This document shows, piece by piece, positions 24,495 to 35,200 of a DNA stretch of 64,000 nucleotides. Positions within the stretch are counted from its first letter, which is position 1; each line of letters opens with the position of its first letter. Under the pieces are notes generated by a model that saw only the letters and a list, made by a program, of their open reading frames with translations, ran no database searches and was not told the origin of the DNA. A program made the position numbers and the translations under genes. Where the stretch lies: assembly GCA_002914805.1 (NCBI GenBank), contig JXTB01000001.1:2617720-2681719 (forward strand), read 5' to 3'. The DNA comes from Parasponia andersonii. Taxonomy: Eukaryota > Streptophyta > Magnoliopsida > Rosales > Cannabaceae.

Positions 24495-24728
24495 GGACAC
24501 CAATCCAGTAATTTTTTTTTTTACCTATCCATAGGTATCAATTTGGTCAATGAAAATTTAGTATGTATATTTTTTTATTGTAAAAACTAAGAGAGAGAAA
24601 GAGCATTAATGATATACGTCTTTTTATATACTTTATTATATCCATTGGATCACCATTAGATGGTAATTTAACAGTTAAAAAAAAATACCCATAGATAAAA
24701 TAAAAAAATACGTATTGGATTGGCAACC
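24495..24728. mobile_element. MITE in a (TA)n microsatellite, copy 1
   Basis: A 234-bp element starting GGACACCAATCCAGTA and ending TATTGGATTGGCAACC. The ends are imperfect inverted repeats about 45 bp long, including CCTATCCATAGGTA versus TACCCATAG. It is flanked on both sides by TATATA repeats. Copies 2 and 3 are at 30089-30317 and 30350-30590. It resembles the microsatellite-associated MITE class first described in rice as Micron; assignment to that family is inference. Confidence 0.75.
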
Positions 24729-26895
24729 ATATATATATATATATATATATATAAAGAGCATGTTTGGAAATTTTCTGCTGAATAGTTTTTGTTTGTTTCA
24801 ATATATTTTTTGTTCCATATTTATCTATATTCAGTTACTCATTCTTATCAGGAAATCACTCAAATTGATTTGAATCTCTAATTTCCTGATTTGGTGGTAA
24901 TTTGGGTCTTTAAATGTCATTGGATGAATTGTTTAACTTAATCTCTCTCACATTCTCTCCACCATTTGCTCTCTCTGTCGTTTCTTCTTCTTCCTTGTCC
25001 ATTCTTCTTTTTTGTTTTGTTTTCTTTGTGTAGAAATTCATTCACAACTCGAGGTAACATCACCCGCAAGAAAAAATGCGGGTCCTCATCTGCCGCGAAG
25101 ACCACTCCAATAAAAAAGAAGTAGAACCCACCTGGTTCGACATTTGTGAAGGCCGGAAAATCACAAACAGAGGCTTCAAAATCTCCATCTCTGCCACCTG
25201 TAGTGGTGGCATTACCTGTTTAGCTTGAGCTCGAGGTTGAAGCGGCTCTATTCCCATAAGAAGAGTCGTCAGTCTGTGAGACCTCTCTAGAGCTATTTAT
25301 ACTTGGATGATGTCTTTCTAAGTATTTCTTTGAGTGTTCTTATCATTCTTCTAGAGAAAAACTTCACATTTTTAGCAGAATATTGATTTGGAACTTTCAA
25401 GAAAGTACTTCAAAGTGAAGAATCAAAACAAGTCGAGTTGTGCTCGCTGAACAAAATTGATTAATCAATACAATACGGTTGGGGCAAATAAAAAGAGAGA
25501 ATATTTTATTGTTTAAGTCAATTAGTATTTGCATCATACAAGTTATACTAATTTGCTCAATCTCTAGGCATGGCCCATAGAATAAGCAGTTGTTGAACCA
25601 TATGGAAATCTTGGTGTCATTTTTAATTAATTGATTGGTATATCTGAAAAACAGTTCTAGCATAATTCAAAAAATGTCTCATCCCAGTACAATGTTTTTT
25701 CAGTAAACTCAAGATTAAGATATTGAAGCTATTATTTATTATTCTTGTAGAGCCATTCAACTGTTGAACTCTACCAATCCAGAGTAATGAACATTGAGAA
25801 ATAGGAGAAATTAAACACTTTCAGAGTTCTTCTTCCTAGTTAGGTACTATAACTAGTTTCTATCCAATAACAATCAATAAAACTATAGTCTACAACAAGG
25901 TCGAAAGCCCTTATCATAGAGGTTCTTAAAGTATATACATGTAATTTTACAACATAATCGCATAACTTTGTGTCGATCTAAACACCTATAAAGCCCTCCA
26001 TCCTTATCAATTTTGTCGTAGCTTAGCAAGCTAGGCAGTCACAACTTACAAGCACAATATTCATGAAGCCTTCCAAGTTAGATTAATGACCAAAATTTGT
26101 ATAACTGTTTAGTGCTTTTGCGTATAATTTTATCTTGGAGTGAACGAAAGGCATCAATAATTAAAACATACACTCCACGTTTTTTGTATGGGTTTTAGGC
26201 AATGAGAGGTACTTTTTGGGCAATTCTTCCACACTTTGCCTTCAAAAGAGTATATCATGAATTGGGCAAAAGTATTTGTCATGAACTTTTAATATATTTG
26301 TAACTTGGAGTTTTCGCGTATAATTCTGGTCTCATCTTATTGTATAGGTGCGAAATTTGGTCACTAGTGAAATAAGTTAACAAAAATGGTTGAAGCCAAT
26401 CGATTGTTAAAAGAGAGAGAGAGACAGAGAGAGAGATAAACATGATAGTGATAATAAGATAATGTTTTCTATATACATATAATTTGTATAATATTTTTTT
26501 TTACGTACCTATGGTATTTTTTTTACATACCTATGGTATTTAAAAAAAAAAAAAGAAAGAAAAAAACGTAAAGGAACAGCCATAGCCGAGAGTATGCGTT
26601 TAGACAATAAATTTAGTTTGTGGTGGAATACAGAAGTCACCGTTTTTTTTTTTTTGAGTGAGGAGAGATTTATATTATCCCAAAAACAAAAAGACCAAAA
26701 AAAAAAAAAAGCAAAGAAAGACAGAAATATTGTCTAAAAACAAATAAATAAAAATTAAATGATTCCACGGACACTTTCTAAGAAATTCTCATAAAGAAAA
26801 AGATCAATAGTCATCTATCTTTTTAGTCTCACTTTTGAATGATGTCAATAACTCTTAGTCAATGAGAGGAGAAGTAGGGAAAGGTTTAGCATTAT
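24729..26895. other. AT-rich spacer, no supported gene
   Basis: A slightly more GC-rich patch at about 25050-25260 has lysine-rich and serine-rich possible translations on the plus strand (around a TCACCCGCAAGAAAAAATG start), but I could not link it to any family. A GA-rich microsatellite lies at 26411-26438, and A- and T-runs at 26538-26565 and 26641-26715. Confidence 0.4.
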
Positions 26896-27064
26896 GGCCT
26901 GTTTAGTATGAGTTCTAAATATTTTTTGGTACCTAAAAGTTATTTTTAGGGTATTTAGATGAATTTTTAGAAAATGTTTTTTAATGAAATATGGACTTAT
27001 TAATTTTTTAGGAAGATCTTCTTGAGTTTTTACTTCAGAAAGTAAAAATTATCCCAAACAAGCT
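26896..27064. mobile_element. small MITE-like element
   Basis: About 169 bp bounded by GGCCTGTTTAGTATGAG and the roughly inverted ATCCCAAACAAGCTC. The GGCCTGTTTGG-type end is common in plant PIF/Harbinger and hAT MITEs. The target duplication is unclear. Confidence 0.4.
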
Positions 27065-27616
27065 CTATATCAATTACTTAATTGGAAATTCACTTTTAAT
27101 GTATAGCAAGAGAGAGGATTATTCCAATTTTTTAAACCAACAATTATCTTTAAAGATAGCAATTTCCAACTAAAGAGATCCAAAACCACAGTTGCTTCAT
27201 AACTAATTCTAAGTTTTAGATAAGTAATACTTAATAATACTTATAGAACCTCTTGGAGATAATTTAATCTTTCTGAAAAGCTAGTGGTTCATCTTTCATT
27301 AAAAATATTTTCTAATTAAAATAAAATTCTAATTAAAATATTCATGTACTTAGGCTTAGTCCTTTATAATTTCTCCCAAACTATTTTGCATTGACTAAAC
27401 TGTAATATGGACAAAAATATGAGTTATTTATTTCAAATTAAGAATATGACTTTATGATATGTTTCTGAAGGTTGAAAAATTGCCCTCGTAGTGATAAAAA
27501 AAAAGATATTATAAATATTAGCAAAACTAACCCTCACTGATATGTCACATATTTAAAATTATTTAGATACACCATACTCTAATAAAACTAAAAATATTTT
27601 ACAATACTCCTTTAGC
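27065..27616. other. AT-rich spacer
   Basis: No gene or repeat structure recognised. Confidence 0.4.
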
Positions 27617-27818
27617 ACTCGATTGTACTTGACTATGTTTAACTATGTGCTCAACCTTGTTCGAGAGTATTCGACTAGGTTGATTGTGCTCGACCTTGTT
27701 TGATCGCTTTTGATTATGCTCGACTGGGATGTTCAATCGAGCTTGATTGGGGTGTTTGACGATACTCAACTAGGGTGTTCGATTAAATTTGACTATATAT
27801 GATTGTGCTCTATTGGGA
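27617..27818. repeat. degenerate minisatellite of about 20-24 bp
   Basis: Roughly nine diverged copies of a unit like TGCTCGACTAGGGTGTTCGA. It stands out by its CG-containing words in very AT-rich DNA. Confidence 0.55.
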
Positions 27819-30056
27819 TTATATTTTAAGGAGGCAAGGGAAAATTCATGAGTTTTGAAATTTTCATTAAATAAAAATCTTAGTTTTGTAAATGATTATA
27901 TTTTATTCCTTTTATAATCACATGTGTAAAAAGAGAGTTAAAGTTGATAATACTACTAAATTTTTTGATCTATAGTTATAACTTCGAGGACTATAATAAC
28001 TAGCAGTCAAAATTATTTTGTGACCATGAAAGATATATATATGATAATCCTAAAAAATATCATTTTAAAAAAGAGTTATAAAGTTTATGGCACTATATTC
28101 ACTCTATATGGTATATATTTTTAGTAGGTATACTATTATGAGAAAAGAATTTAATTCTTGTAGTCTAGAATGATTAAAGTATTTCTCAAAGTTTATTAAG
28201 AACTCCCATATTTTTATGACCTCAATATCAACAAGTTTTATAGAAGTTTCCACTTTTTATATGTATTGATATTTTCTCCTAATTTTATAAAACTAGGGTA
28301 TCAATATTTTCGATATCAAGCAATAATTTAATTGTAAATTGTAATTGAGATAAGTAGGAAAGAATTGAATTTTTATTATCCGCTAATGCATTTCATTATC
28401 CATCAATATACATGTGATTCGCCCTTTCGCCATTTTTTCCCCTTCACACTCCTCATTTTTTTTTTGAAAGGTTCACACCCCTTATTTAATGCTAAATATA
28501 TAAATGATTTTTGACAAAAATATTCCTATTTAAAATTACATAAATATTGAATATGATATTAAATGATAACCCCTCAAACAATTTGATAAAAGGCTTATCT
28601 CATTAAAACCAGATCAAATGTTGTATAATTTGATTGAATTTTTCTAATCATGGATGAAGAAATTGCAAAGTGTCACTCCTATTTTAAATCATGGATGAAG
28701 AAATTGCAAAGTGTCACTCCTATATTTTCTCTGTCCACTTCTTTCTAATTAATTAATGATGTATAAAAATATTATTTTGTAGCGATGAAACCTTGTTTTT
28801 TTGATCAGCCCCTTAAACACACCTAATACATGTTGAATTATAATTAGATAGATATGTATTAATTCTTATTTTGCATTTAAAAGAATGAGAAATAGACAGT
28901 TCTGCATTGATTTTTGTGTTTAAGGTATTTCACTCATTTTTTATTTTGCGTTTTTTTTTTTCTCTTTTGTCTAGCCTCGTCTTTTCAAATGAAATTTTTT
29001 GTTTTCTATGTATAGAATAATGAAGCTTTCTGTTACCTATTAAAAAAAAACTATGAATAACAATAACAATTCACAAAAATCTTTTATTTAATCGTATATA
29101 CACTTGCAAAATTGTGATCTTGCGTATATAGCTTTTTAATTCTATGTAGTTTTGTTTTTTTTCCCCTTTTACGATAACCGATATAGTTGCTTATATTCCC
29201 TTATTATTCATTATACTTATTTTATTTTTTAACCCATAATTTAATAAAAAAAAAGAATACAAAATTTTGCAATATATTATTCATTTTTTTTCGAGCTGAA
29301 GAAAAACTCAATATTTTTTTTTCTCATTAATCAAAGCAATATATATCAAATTCTTGAAGAAGATAATAAAAAATGGAGACTGAGACAATAATTTAGGTAT
29401 TTTTGTATTTAATGGAAAGTTTCCTAATATGATACTTAATGAAAATTTAAGTGGTATGTGAAAAGAAATTTTAAACTTCTAAAATTTGTTAAGAGGTGTA
29501 TTTAGAAACTAACTAGGTGGAGAAAGGAAAAATGTAGGTGAAAATAGAGCTACCAAATTGCAAATCTCAATCATTTTGAAGAGACAAGTTATTCTCTTTT
29601 GTTTTTATTAGCAAAGATTTAATTATTGTTTTAATTTAGAGTATAAGAATAATAAATCAAAAACTTAAGAAGTCCATCTTCACGGATGCTTCAAAAAATG
29701 TAAAAAAGAAGTAAAAAAGAAAAAATAAAGGGTTAAAATTAAAGAAGGATATATTTAACCACAATCTTAATAATAACTTACAATTTTTGGTTTCTTCATA
29801 ACATATGAAAATGAAAATAAAAAAATAATAGATTTTAGTCTTTCAATTCTTATAAGGACGAATTTTTGTTAAATGCAAAAGGTTGAAGTACTCCAAATGA
29901 GCATGAGTTCTTCAAAACTTATTGGAAGAATGAGAAGAGAAATTTCATTGAGTTTTTGTTTGCAATTTTCGGAGTAGAAATATATTTGAAAGGTCTTAAA
30001 AAATTCACTTTTAATGAGAGTTTCTTTAGAAAGGGTAGGGTGACAGAGGAAGAATG

Positions 30057-30088
<32 letters not shown>
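27819..30088. other. AT-rich spacer, no supported gene
   Basis: Two adjacent 41-bp copies lie at 28646-28727. Numerous A- and T-runs occur, and a (TA)n tract at about 30059-30088 precedes MITE copy 2. Confidence 0.45.
28646..28727. repeat. 41-bp tandem duplication
   Basis: Copies of AATCATGGATGAAGAAATTG start at 28646 and 28687 and are nearly identical. Confidence 0.9.
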
Positions 30089-30091
<3 letters not shown>

Positions 30092-30317
30092 CACCAATCG
30101 AGTAGTAATTTTTTTTTTTATCTATGCATAGGTATTAATTTGGCCAATAAAAATTTAGCATGCACATTTTTTTATTGTAAAAAATAAGAGAAAAAAAGAG
30201 CATTAATGATACACGTCTTTTCATACACATTATTATAGCCGTTGGATCACCATCAACGGCTAAAAAAAAATACCTACCCATAGGTAAAGAAAAAAAATAC
30301 CTATTGGATTGGCAACC
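30089..30317. mobile_element. MITE in a (TA)n microsatellite, copy 2
   Basis: 229 bp, GGGCACCAATCGAGTAG to TATTGGATTGGCAACC, with inverted ends and the internal palindromic arm CCGTTGGATCACCATCAACGG. It lies between TA tracts and shares the right-hand tract (30318-30349) with copy 3. Confidence 0.75.
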
Positions 30318-30349
30318 ATATATATATATATTTATATATATATATATAT

Positions 30350-30590
30350 GAGCACTAATTTAGTAGGTATATATATTTTATCTACACGTAATTATTATTT
30401 TGGTCAATAAAAATTTATCATGCACATTTTGACTAATGAAAATTTATCATGCATATTTTTTTATAATAAAAAATAAGAGAGAGAAATAACATTAATAATG
30501 CATATCTTATCTTTTTATACACTTTATTGTGGCCAAAAAAAAAAATACTTACACACCCTAAAAAATAAAATGCATATTGGACTGATAACC
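30350..30590. mobile_element. MITE in a (TA)n microsatellite, copy 3
   Basis: 241 bp, GAGCACTAATTTAGTAGG to ATTGGACTGATAACC, with the same internal order as copies 1 and 2 but more diverged. A short internal duplication of AAAATTTATCATGCA lies at about 30408-30455. It is flanked by TA tracts on both sides. Confidence 0.7.
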
Positions 30591-30621
<31 letters not shown>

Positions 30622-30997
30622 TCAATTCTTTGACCTAAAAGAAAAAGCTCTGTACTTACACTAGTCACAAGTTTCTTTTCTACAAAGGGGTGAATCTGAT
30701 AGAATAAGTAAACTTTGCGGTTATTTTGTTGTCGAGCTTTCTTTGATTCGCTGTGAATCTAATTATTACAAAAGTATTGAGACATATTTGGGTAGTATAG
30801 TGCTAATTTTATCTATACTGGTCCTTAAGTGAGAAAAAAAAAAAAGGAAAAAACAGAATAATTGTAGAATTCTGAGATTTACTCCCAAAAAGAAAAAGAA
30901 AAAGAAAAAGAAAACGACAATGTACTGCATCTGTGCGCGTGGCAAGTACTCGAGTCCTGAAAGTACAGTGCAAAGATCGGGAAACGAAAGATGAGAA

Positions 30998-31008
30998 GTG
31001 GGCCCCAC
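30998..31008 (+). promoter_or_regulatory. possible TCP-type promoter site
   Basis: GTGGGCCCCAC contains both GTGGNCCC and GGNCCCAC, the class II and class I consensus words for TCP transcription factors. It lies about 220 bp upstream of the TATA box of the arabinofuranosidase gene. A single motif match, so the role is inferred. Confidence 0.35.
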
Positions 31009-31227
31009 TGGAGGGAGATATCTTAAACAAAACGACTGGATATACGGGTTCCTTCTAATCCACTACCTGGTGGGACCTGGCAGCTACCCTTATGCTTACG
31101 TGAAAGCAAAACCACCAAGCCAAAGCCAAAGCCAAAGCCAATGCCTTTCTTTTTCTTGATTCTATAAACACTCGACAGAGGTGTGAGTTTGGATAAACCC
31201 TTCCCCCCCTTTGTGTCAATAATCAAA

Positions 31228-31235
31228 TATAAATA
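31228..31235 (+). promoter_or_regulatory. TATA box of the arabinofuranosidase gene
   Basis: TATAAATA at a clear change from AT-rich spacer. It puts transcription start near 31260, about 1 kb upstream of the start codon but only about 120 bp upstream of the inferred first splice donor. Confidence 0.6.
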
Positions 31236-31259
31236 GCAGGGAGTGTCAAAACGGCCAAA

Positions 31260-31381
31260 ATACCCCGTTGAAATCGTCACTCCCTCAACAAAAATACACC
31301 CACTTTTTCTTACTTTCTGTCCTCTAATACCATTTTTAGGGCCTCTCCTTGACACTACCGAAATTACAAATTTTGTCTCAG
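31260..31381 (+). other. non-coding first exon (5'UTR), inferred
   Basis: A pyrimidine-rich leader from about 30 bp below the TATA box to CTCAG at 31381, just before GTATGT. The next exon would start at 32244 after the acceptor TTTTAATAG. A 5'UTR intron of 31382-32243 (862 bp) is common in plant genes of this kind. Inferred from splice signals only. Confidence 0.55.
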
Positions 31382-31394
31382 GTATGTATGTATG

Positions 31395-31425
<31 letters not shown>
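31382..31425. repeat. (GTAT)n(TA)n microsatellite at the 5'UTR splice donor
   Basis: GTATGTATGTATGTATGT runs directly into (TA)13. The inferred donor GTATGT of the 5'UTR intron is the first repeat unit. Confidence 0.9.
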
Positions 31426-32260
31426 GTGCGCTTTCTTTTACGCAATCATTTCGTTCTGTTATAATTAGTTGTGAACTACTCTGTGTGACTCTGTTCTTGT
31501 TTTGGTCATTTTTTCTTGGAGCATAGCCCATGATCTATCTGGGTATTATTCCTCTTCAGAAGTGTCACTCCTCCCCCCCCTTTTTTTTTAAAATTATTTT
31601 TTTACTTTACTGTCAATTGATATGTCTATTTATAGAGTATATCACAGCAATCATTGACGAACTGATAATGATCCCCAATTAAAGCTTTTCAGTTTGTTTC
31701 AATTTGATCTGTGCTGCTTTGAGTTCTAATAATTGTTACTAATAATGTTCTGAATAACTAATAATACTATATTATAGGAGAGTTACTATTTAACTACCAG
31801 CTTATTCTTTTGACTAAGACAGCTGAACTCATTATGTAGTCTTCCTACTCCCGAGGATGCTTGTGGAGATTCGCAAAAAATCATGGTCAACTAATATCTT
31901 ATCATATCTCTTGATATTTCATTTGATTAAAAGCATTTCAGATAACTTGTAGGTCTCGGTAATTAGCATTTGTTATTAATTTATTTGATTATTACATCCA
32001 ATCGTTAAGATTGAAAAGTTTTTGTACGTAAAAGGGATGAAGATCATGTTAGGCTCATACGTAATGCAATTTTGGATGTGAATGTCAAAGTGACTAAAAG
32101 GTTCATATGGGTTTTTATGCATTTTGGCGTAACTGCTTACTTGATAGATCACAAAGCTGTTTGCATTTTCAATTTTCGTTCCTTTTTCGGTTTAATGAAG
32201 CTTAATGTTACTAAATTAGCTCTTTTCTCGGTGCTTTTAATAGGCTGCAACGGGTATTGG

Positions 32261-32269
32261 ATGTGGTGA
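32261..32269 (+). CDS. two-codon upstream ORF (Met-Trp-stop)
   Basis: ATG TGG TGA lies in the inferred leader exon (from 32244) and ends seven bases before the main start codon. It encodes no functional peptide; if present in mRNA it would act only by its translation. It depends on the inferred 5'UTR splice. Confidence 0.5.
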   Translation: MW

Positions 32270-32276
32270 TTGAGAA

Positions 32277-35200
32277 ATGGGTTCTTGCAAGGCCCCTAAC
32301 AGTGTTCTCTTGCTCTATTTGTTCGTTTCTCTTGTCTATCAATGCTTTGCTACTGAACTCGATGCAAGCCAGACGGCGTTGCTGCGAGTGAACGCTTCTG
32401 AAGCATCTGCACAACAAATATCCGAAACATTTTTCGGATTATTCTTTGAGGTTTGTTCTCTGATCGGATTTGGTGATGTTTTCCTTAGTTCAGATGGGTT
32501 TCTGTTTCTTCAAAATGTAAATGTGTAGGGATTTTGGTCATGTTTTTGTAAGTGTTGTGTCTATTGACCTCCTGATTCATGCAGCATGTTTACGTTCTTA
32601 GACTTGTTTCAATGCTTGCTTGAGCTGACTTAAAGGGTTGCAGAGTTTGCTTTGACCCACCTTAATGGCATCAGAGATCTTTCTTTCTTTCCTTCTTTTT
32701 TTTTTTTTTTAAATTTGTTTTACTTATTTTATTTGCTTATTATTATTTTTTTTTGTACATATAAGAATGTGGATCGTATCTTGATTTATTCGAGTGACTA
32801 TAAGCCTTCATGCCTTCAAGATTGTAGAATATCTTTAAAGACATGACTAATCTATTCCATTAGCTTTACACAATTTAGCCATCATTTCCTCGTTCATGAT
32901 AAACTTTTTGGTGTTTTGTTTGTTGCCCATTATTGATTTGGAATAGACTTCTCAAATTTTTTCACTGCAGGAGATTAACCATGCTGGTGCTGGTGGAATT
33001 TGGGCCGAGCTTGTAAGCAACAGAGGTTAGTTCCAAGTCCACTNAAAAAAAAAATCTGGAGATGCAGGACTATTTTATTGCAGATGGAAATCTCGAGATG
33101 CAGGACTATATTATTGCGATTGGAAATTTCGAGAGATGCATGGAAATTTGTTCCGAATTGTGTGCAGCTCTAATTTTAACCCAATTTTGTTTCTTTTCCT
33201 GTCTCATATGTCAAGATGATAGTGATTATCATCATCATTATTTTTATTGATCAATATTATTAAAAAGTGTTATTGTTATTAAGACTATTATTATTATTGC
33301 TGAATTAAGATCAACGATTATTATTGTTATTAGCATAATCAATTTTTTTAATGTTCATTTTTTATTGTTTCATTGTTATTTGTACAACTATTATTTCTTT
33401 AGGTTGAGGAATTATGATGCTTTTGTAAAGTCCTCTACTCTTGGAACAACTCATATGATGCTGAAGATTGTCATGTTTGAATAAGATTCAGATGCTAAAC
33501 TAGGTGATATTGTCTAGCTGATAGGTAGTGCATAGATGAACTGGCTTAGCATATGTGTATTGTATGTGACTATTGGAGTGTGAAATTAAGAATAATACGT
33601 ACTTTGAACTTACAGTAATTTCTTTAAAAGGTTTGTTGTGGCCTCTGTTTTGTCAGTAAAAGTTGAAACGTTTTAAGTTTGCCAAGGTTACTGTACAATA
33701 TGATAGGGATTTCTTGATGTCCTAAGTTGTTTATTTTCATCTTGACATATTGAAAATTGATCCCCAGGTTTTGAAGCTGGAGGCCCTAATATTCCTTCAA
33801 ACATTGATCCGTGGTCTATTATTGGAGATGAGTCATCTGTGATTGTATCAACAGACCGCTCTTCATGCTTTGAACGTAATAAGATTGCACTCAAATTGGA
33901 GGTGCTTTGTGACAGCAAAGGTTTGAGTACCTGTCCACCTGAGGGCGTTGGTATTTCTAACCCTGGATTCTGGGGCATGGTGAGAAACCTTTAGTACCTA
34001 TTCAGTATGTACTGTTTGTTTAGTTTTAATTTACCCGTTTCCCCTTTTCCAATGTATTTTTTGAGCTTTTGTTCCCATATTTGCTTGTGATATATTTTAT
34101 GGGGAAAATTATCACTTCAGAGGCTGCACAGGAAACATTTGACAGCTTGGAAGTGTTCATCTTAGCAATATTTTTCTTTCTTACCCTTTGCAAATTCTTC
34201 TTTTCCATTTATTTTTTCAGAATATTGTACAAGGAAAGACCTACAAAGTTGCTCTTTATGTTCGTGCATTGGGATCAATCAATGTATCTGTAGCATTAAC
34301 AGGCTCAAATAGGTCGCAGAAGCTGGCTGCCACTAACATTATGTAAGCACTAATTACCTTTACAATTTCCAAACATTTTTCTAGTCGTAGTTCCTTGCAA
34401 GAATCATTTTCTTACATTTTAATACCTTTGCTGCTTTGCAGAGCTTCTGCTTCTGAAGTTTCAGACTGGAAAAAGATTGAGCTTGTGTTGGAAGCCAAAG
34501 GTACAAATAGTAATTCAAGCCTTCAATTGACAACAACTAGAAAAGGGGTCATATGGTTTGATCAAGTATCAGTCATGCCGTTGGACACGTATAAGGTACG
34601 CTATTTCCGCCTGATTTTGTATGGTCAATATTTACAGAGATTTTCCTCTTTCTTTTTCTTTTAATACTGAACTAAATGTCGGTAGATTATGTGCCTGTTT
34701 CTCTATGGCTATAGGATTATGGGTTCTCAATTTAGCTTCTGAGATGGGAAAAGTATAGACTTTCATTGACACTAGCTAGATTTACTATTTATGCACAAAG
34801 TTCTATCACCATGAAGTAAGGGCTAGTCAATTCAGACTACTCTGATGCTATATGGTTTCATAAATTGTGTCATATTAGCTTTTTCTTTCTTTGTCATCCC
34901 CATATAATTCTATCTCGACTAGGATTTTTTTTTTATTTATTTATTTTTTTAAAACGCTTGAATTGTGAATTCTGGACCTCGTACTGGAATGACACAGAAA
35001 AAAGTTATGTATGCTCACAGCTGATGTTCTTTCTGAAGAACCTAAGACGGAAAAAATTGATTTTGTATTGTGGTTGCTTATTTATTAAGTTTATTTCTAA
35101 AATCTTCACTGTTTCACAGGGACATGGTTTCCGAACTGATCTTGTCAAAATGCTGGCAGATTTAAAACCTCGCTTTTTCAGATTTCCAGGTAAAATAAAA

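Noticed and set aside
25050..25260. Possible gag or gene fragment with lysine- and serine-rich translation
   Set aside because: No continuous frame beyond about 65 codons and no motif; left as spacer.
31023..31464. Open frames on both strands across the arabinofuranosidase promoter and 5'UTR
   Set aside because: They are built from AAGCCA and TATA microsatellites and overlap the TATA box and leader exon.
32072..32269. 65-codon plus-strand frame before the main start
   Set aside because: It lies mostly in the inferred 5'UTR intron; only its last two codons (the ATG TGG TGA uORF) would be in mRNA.
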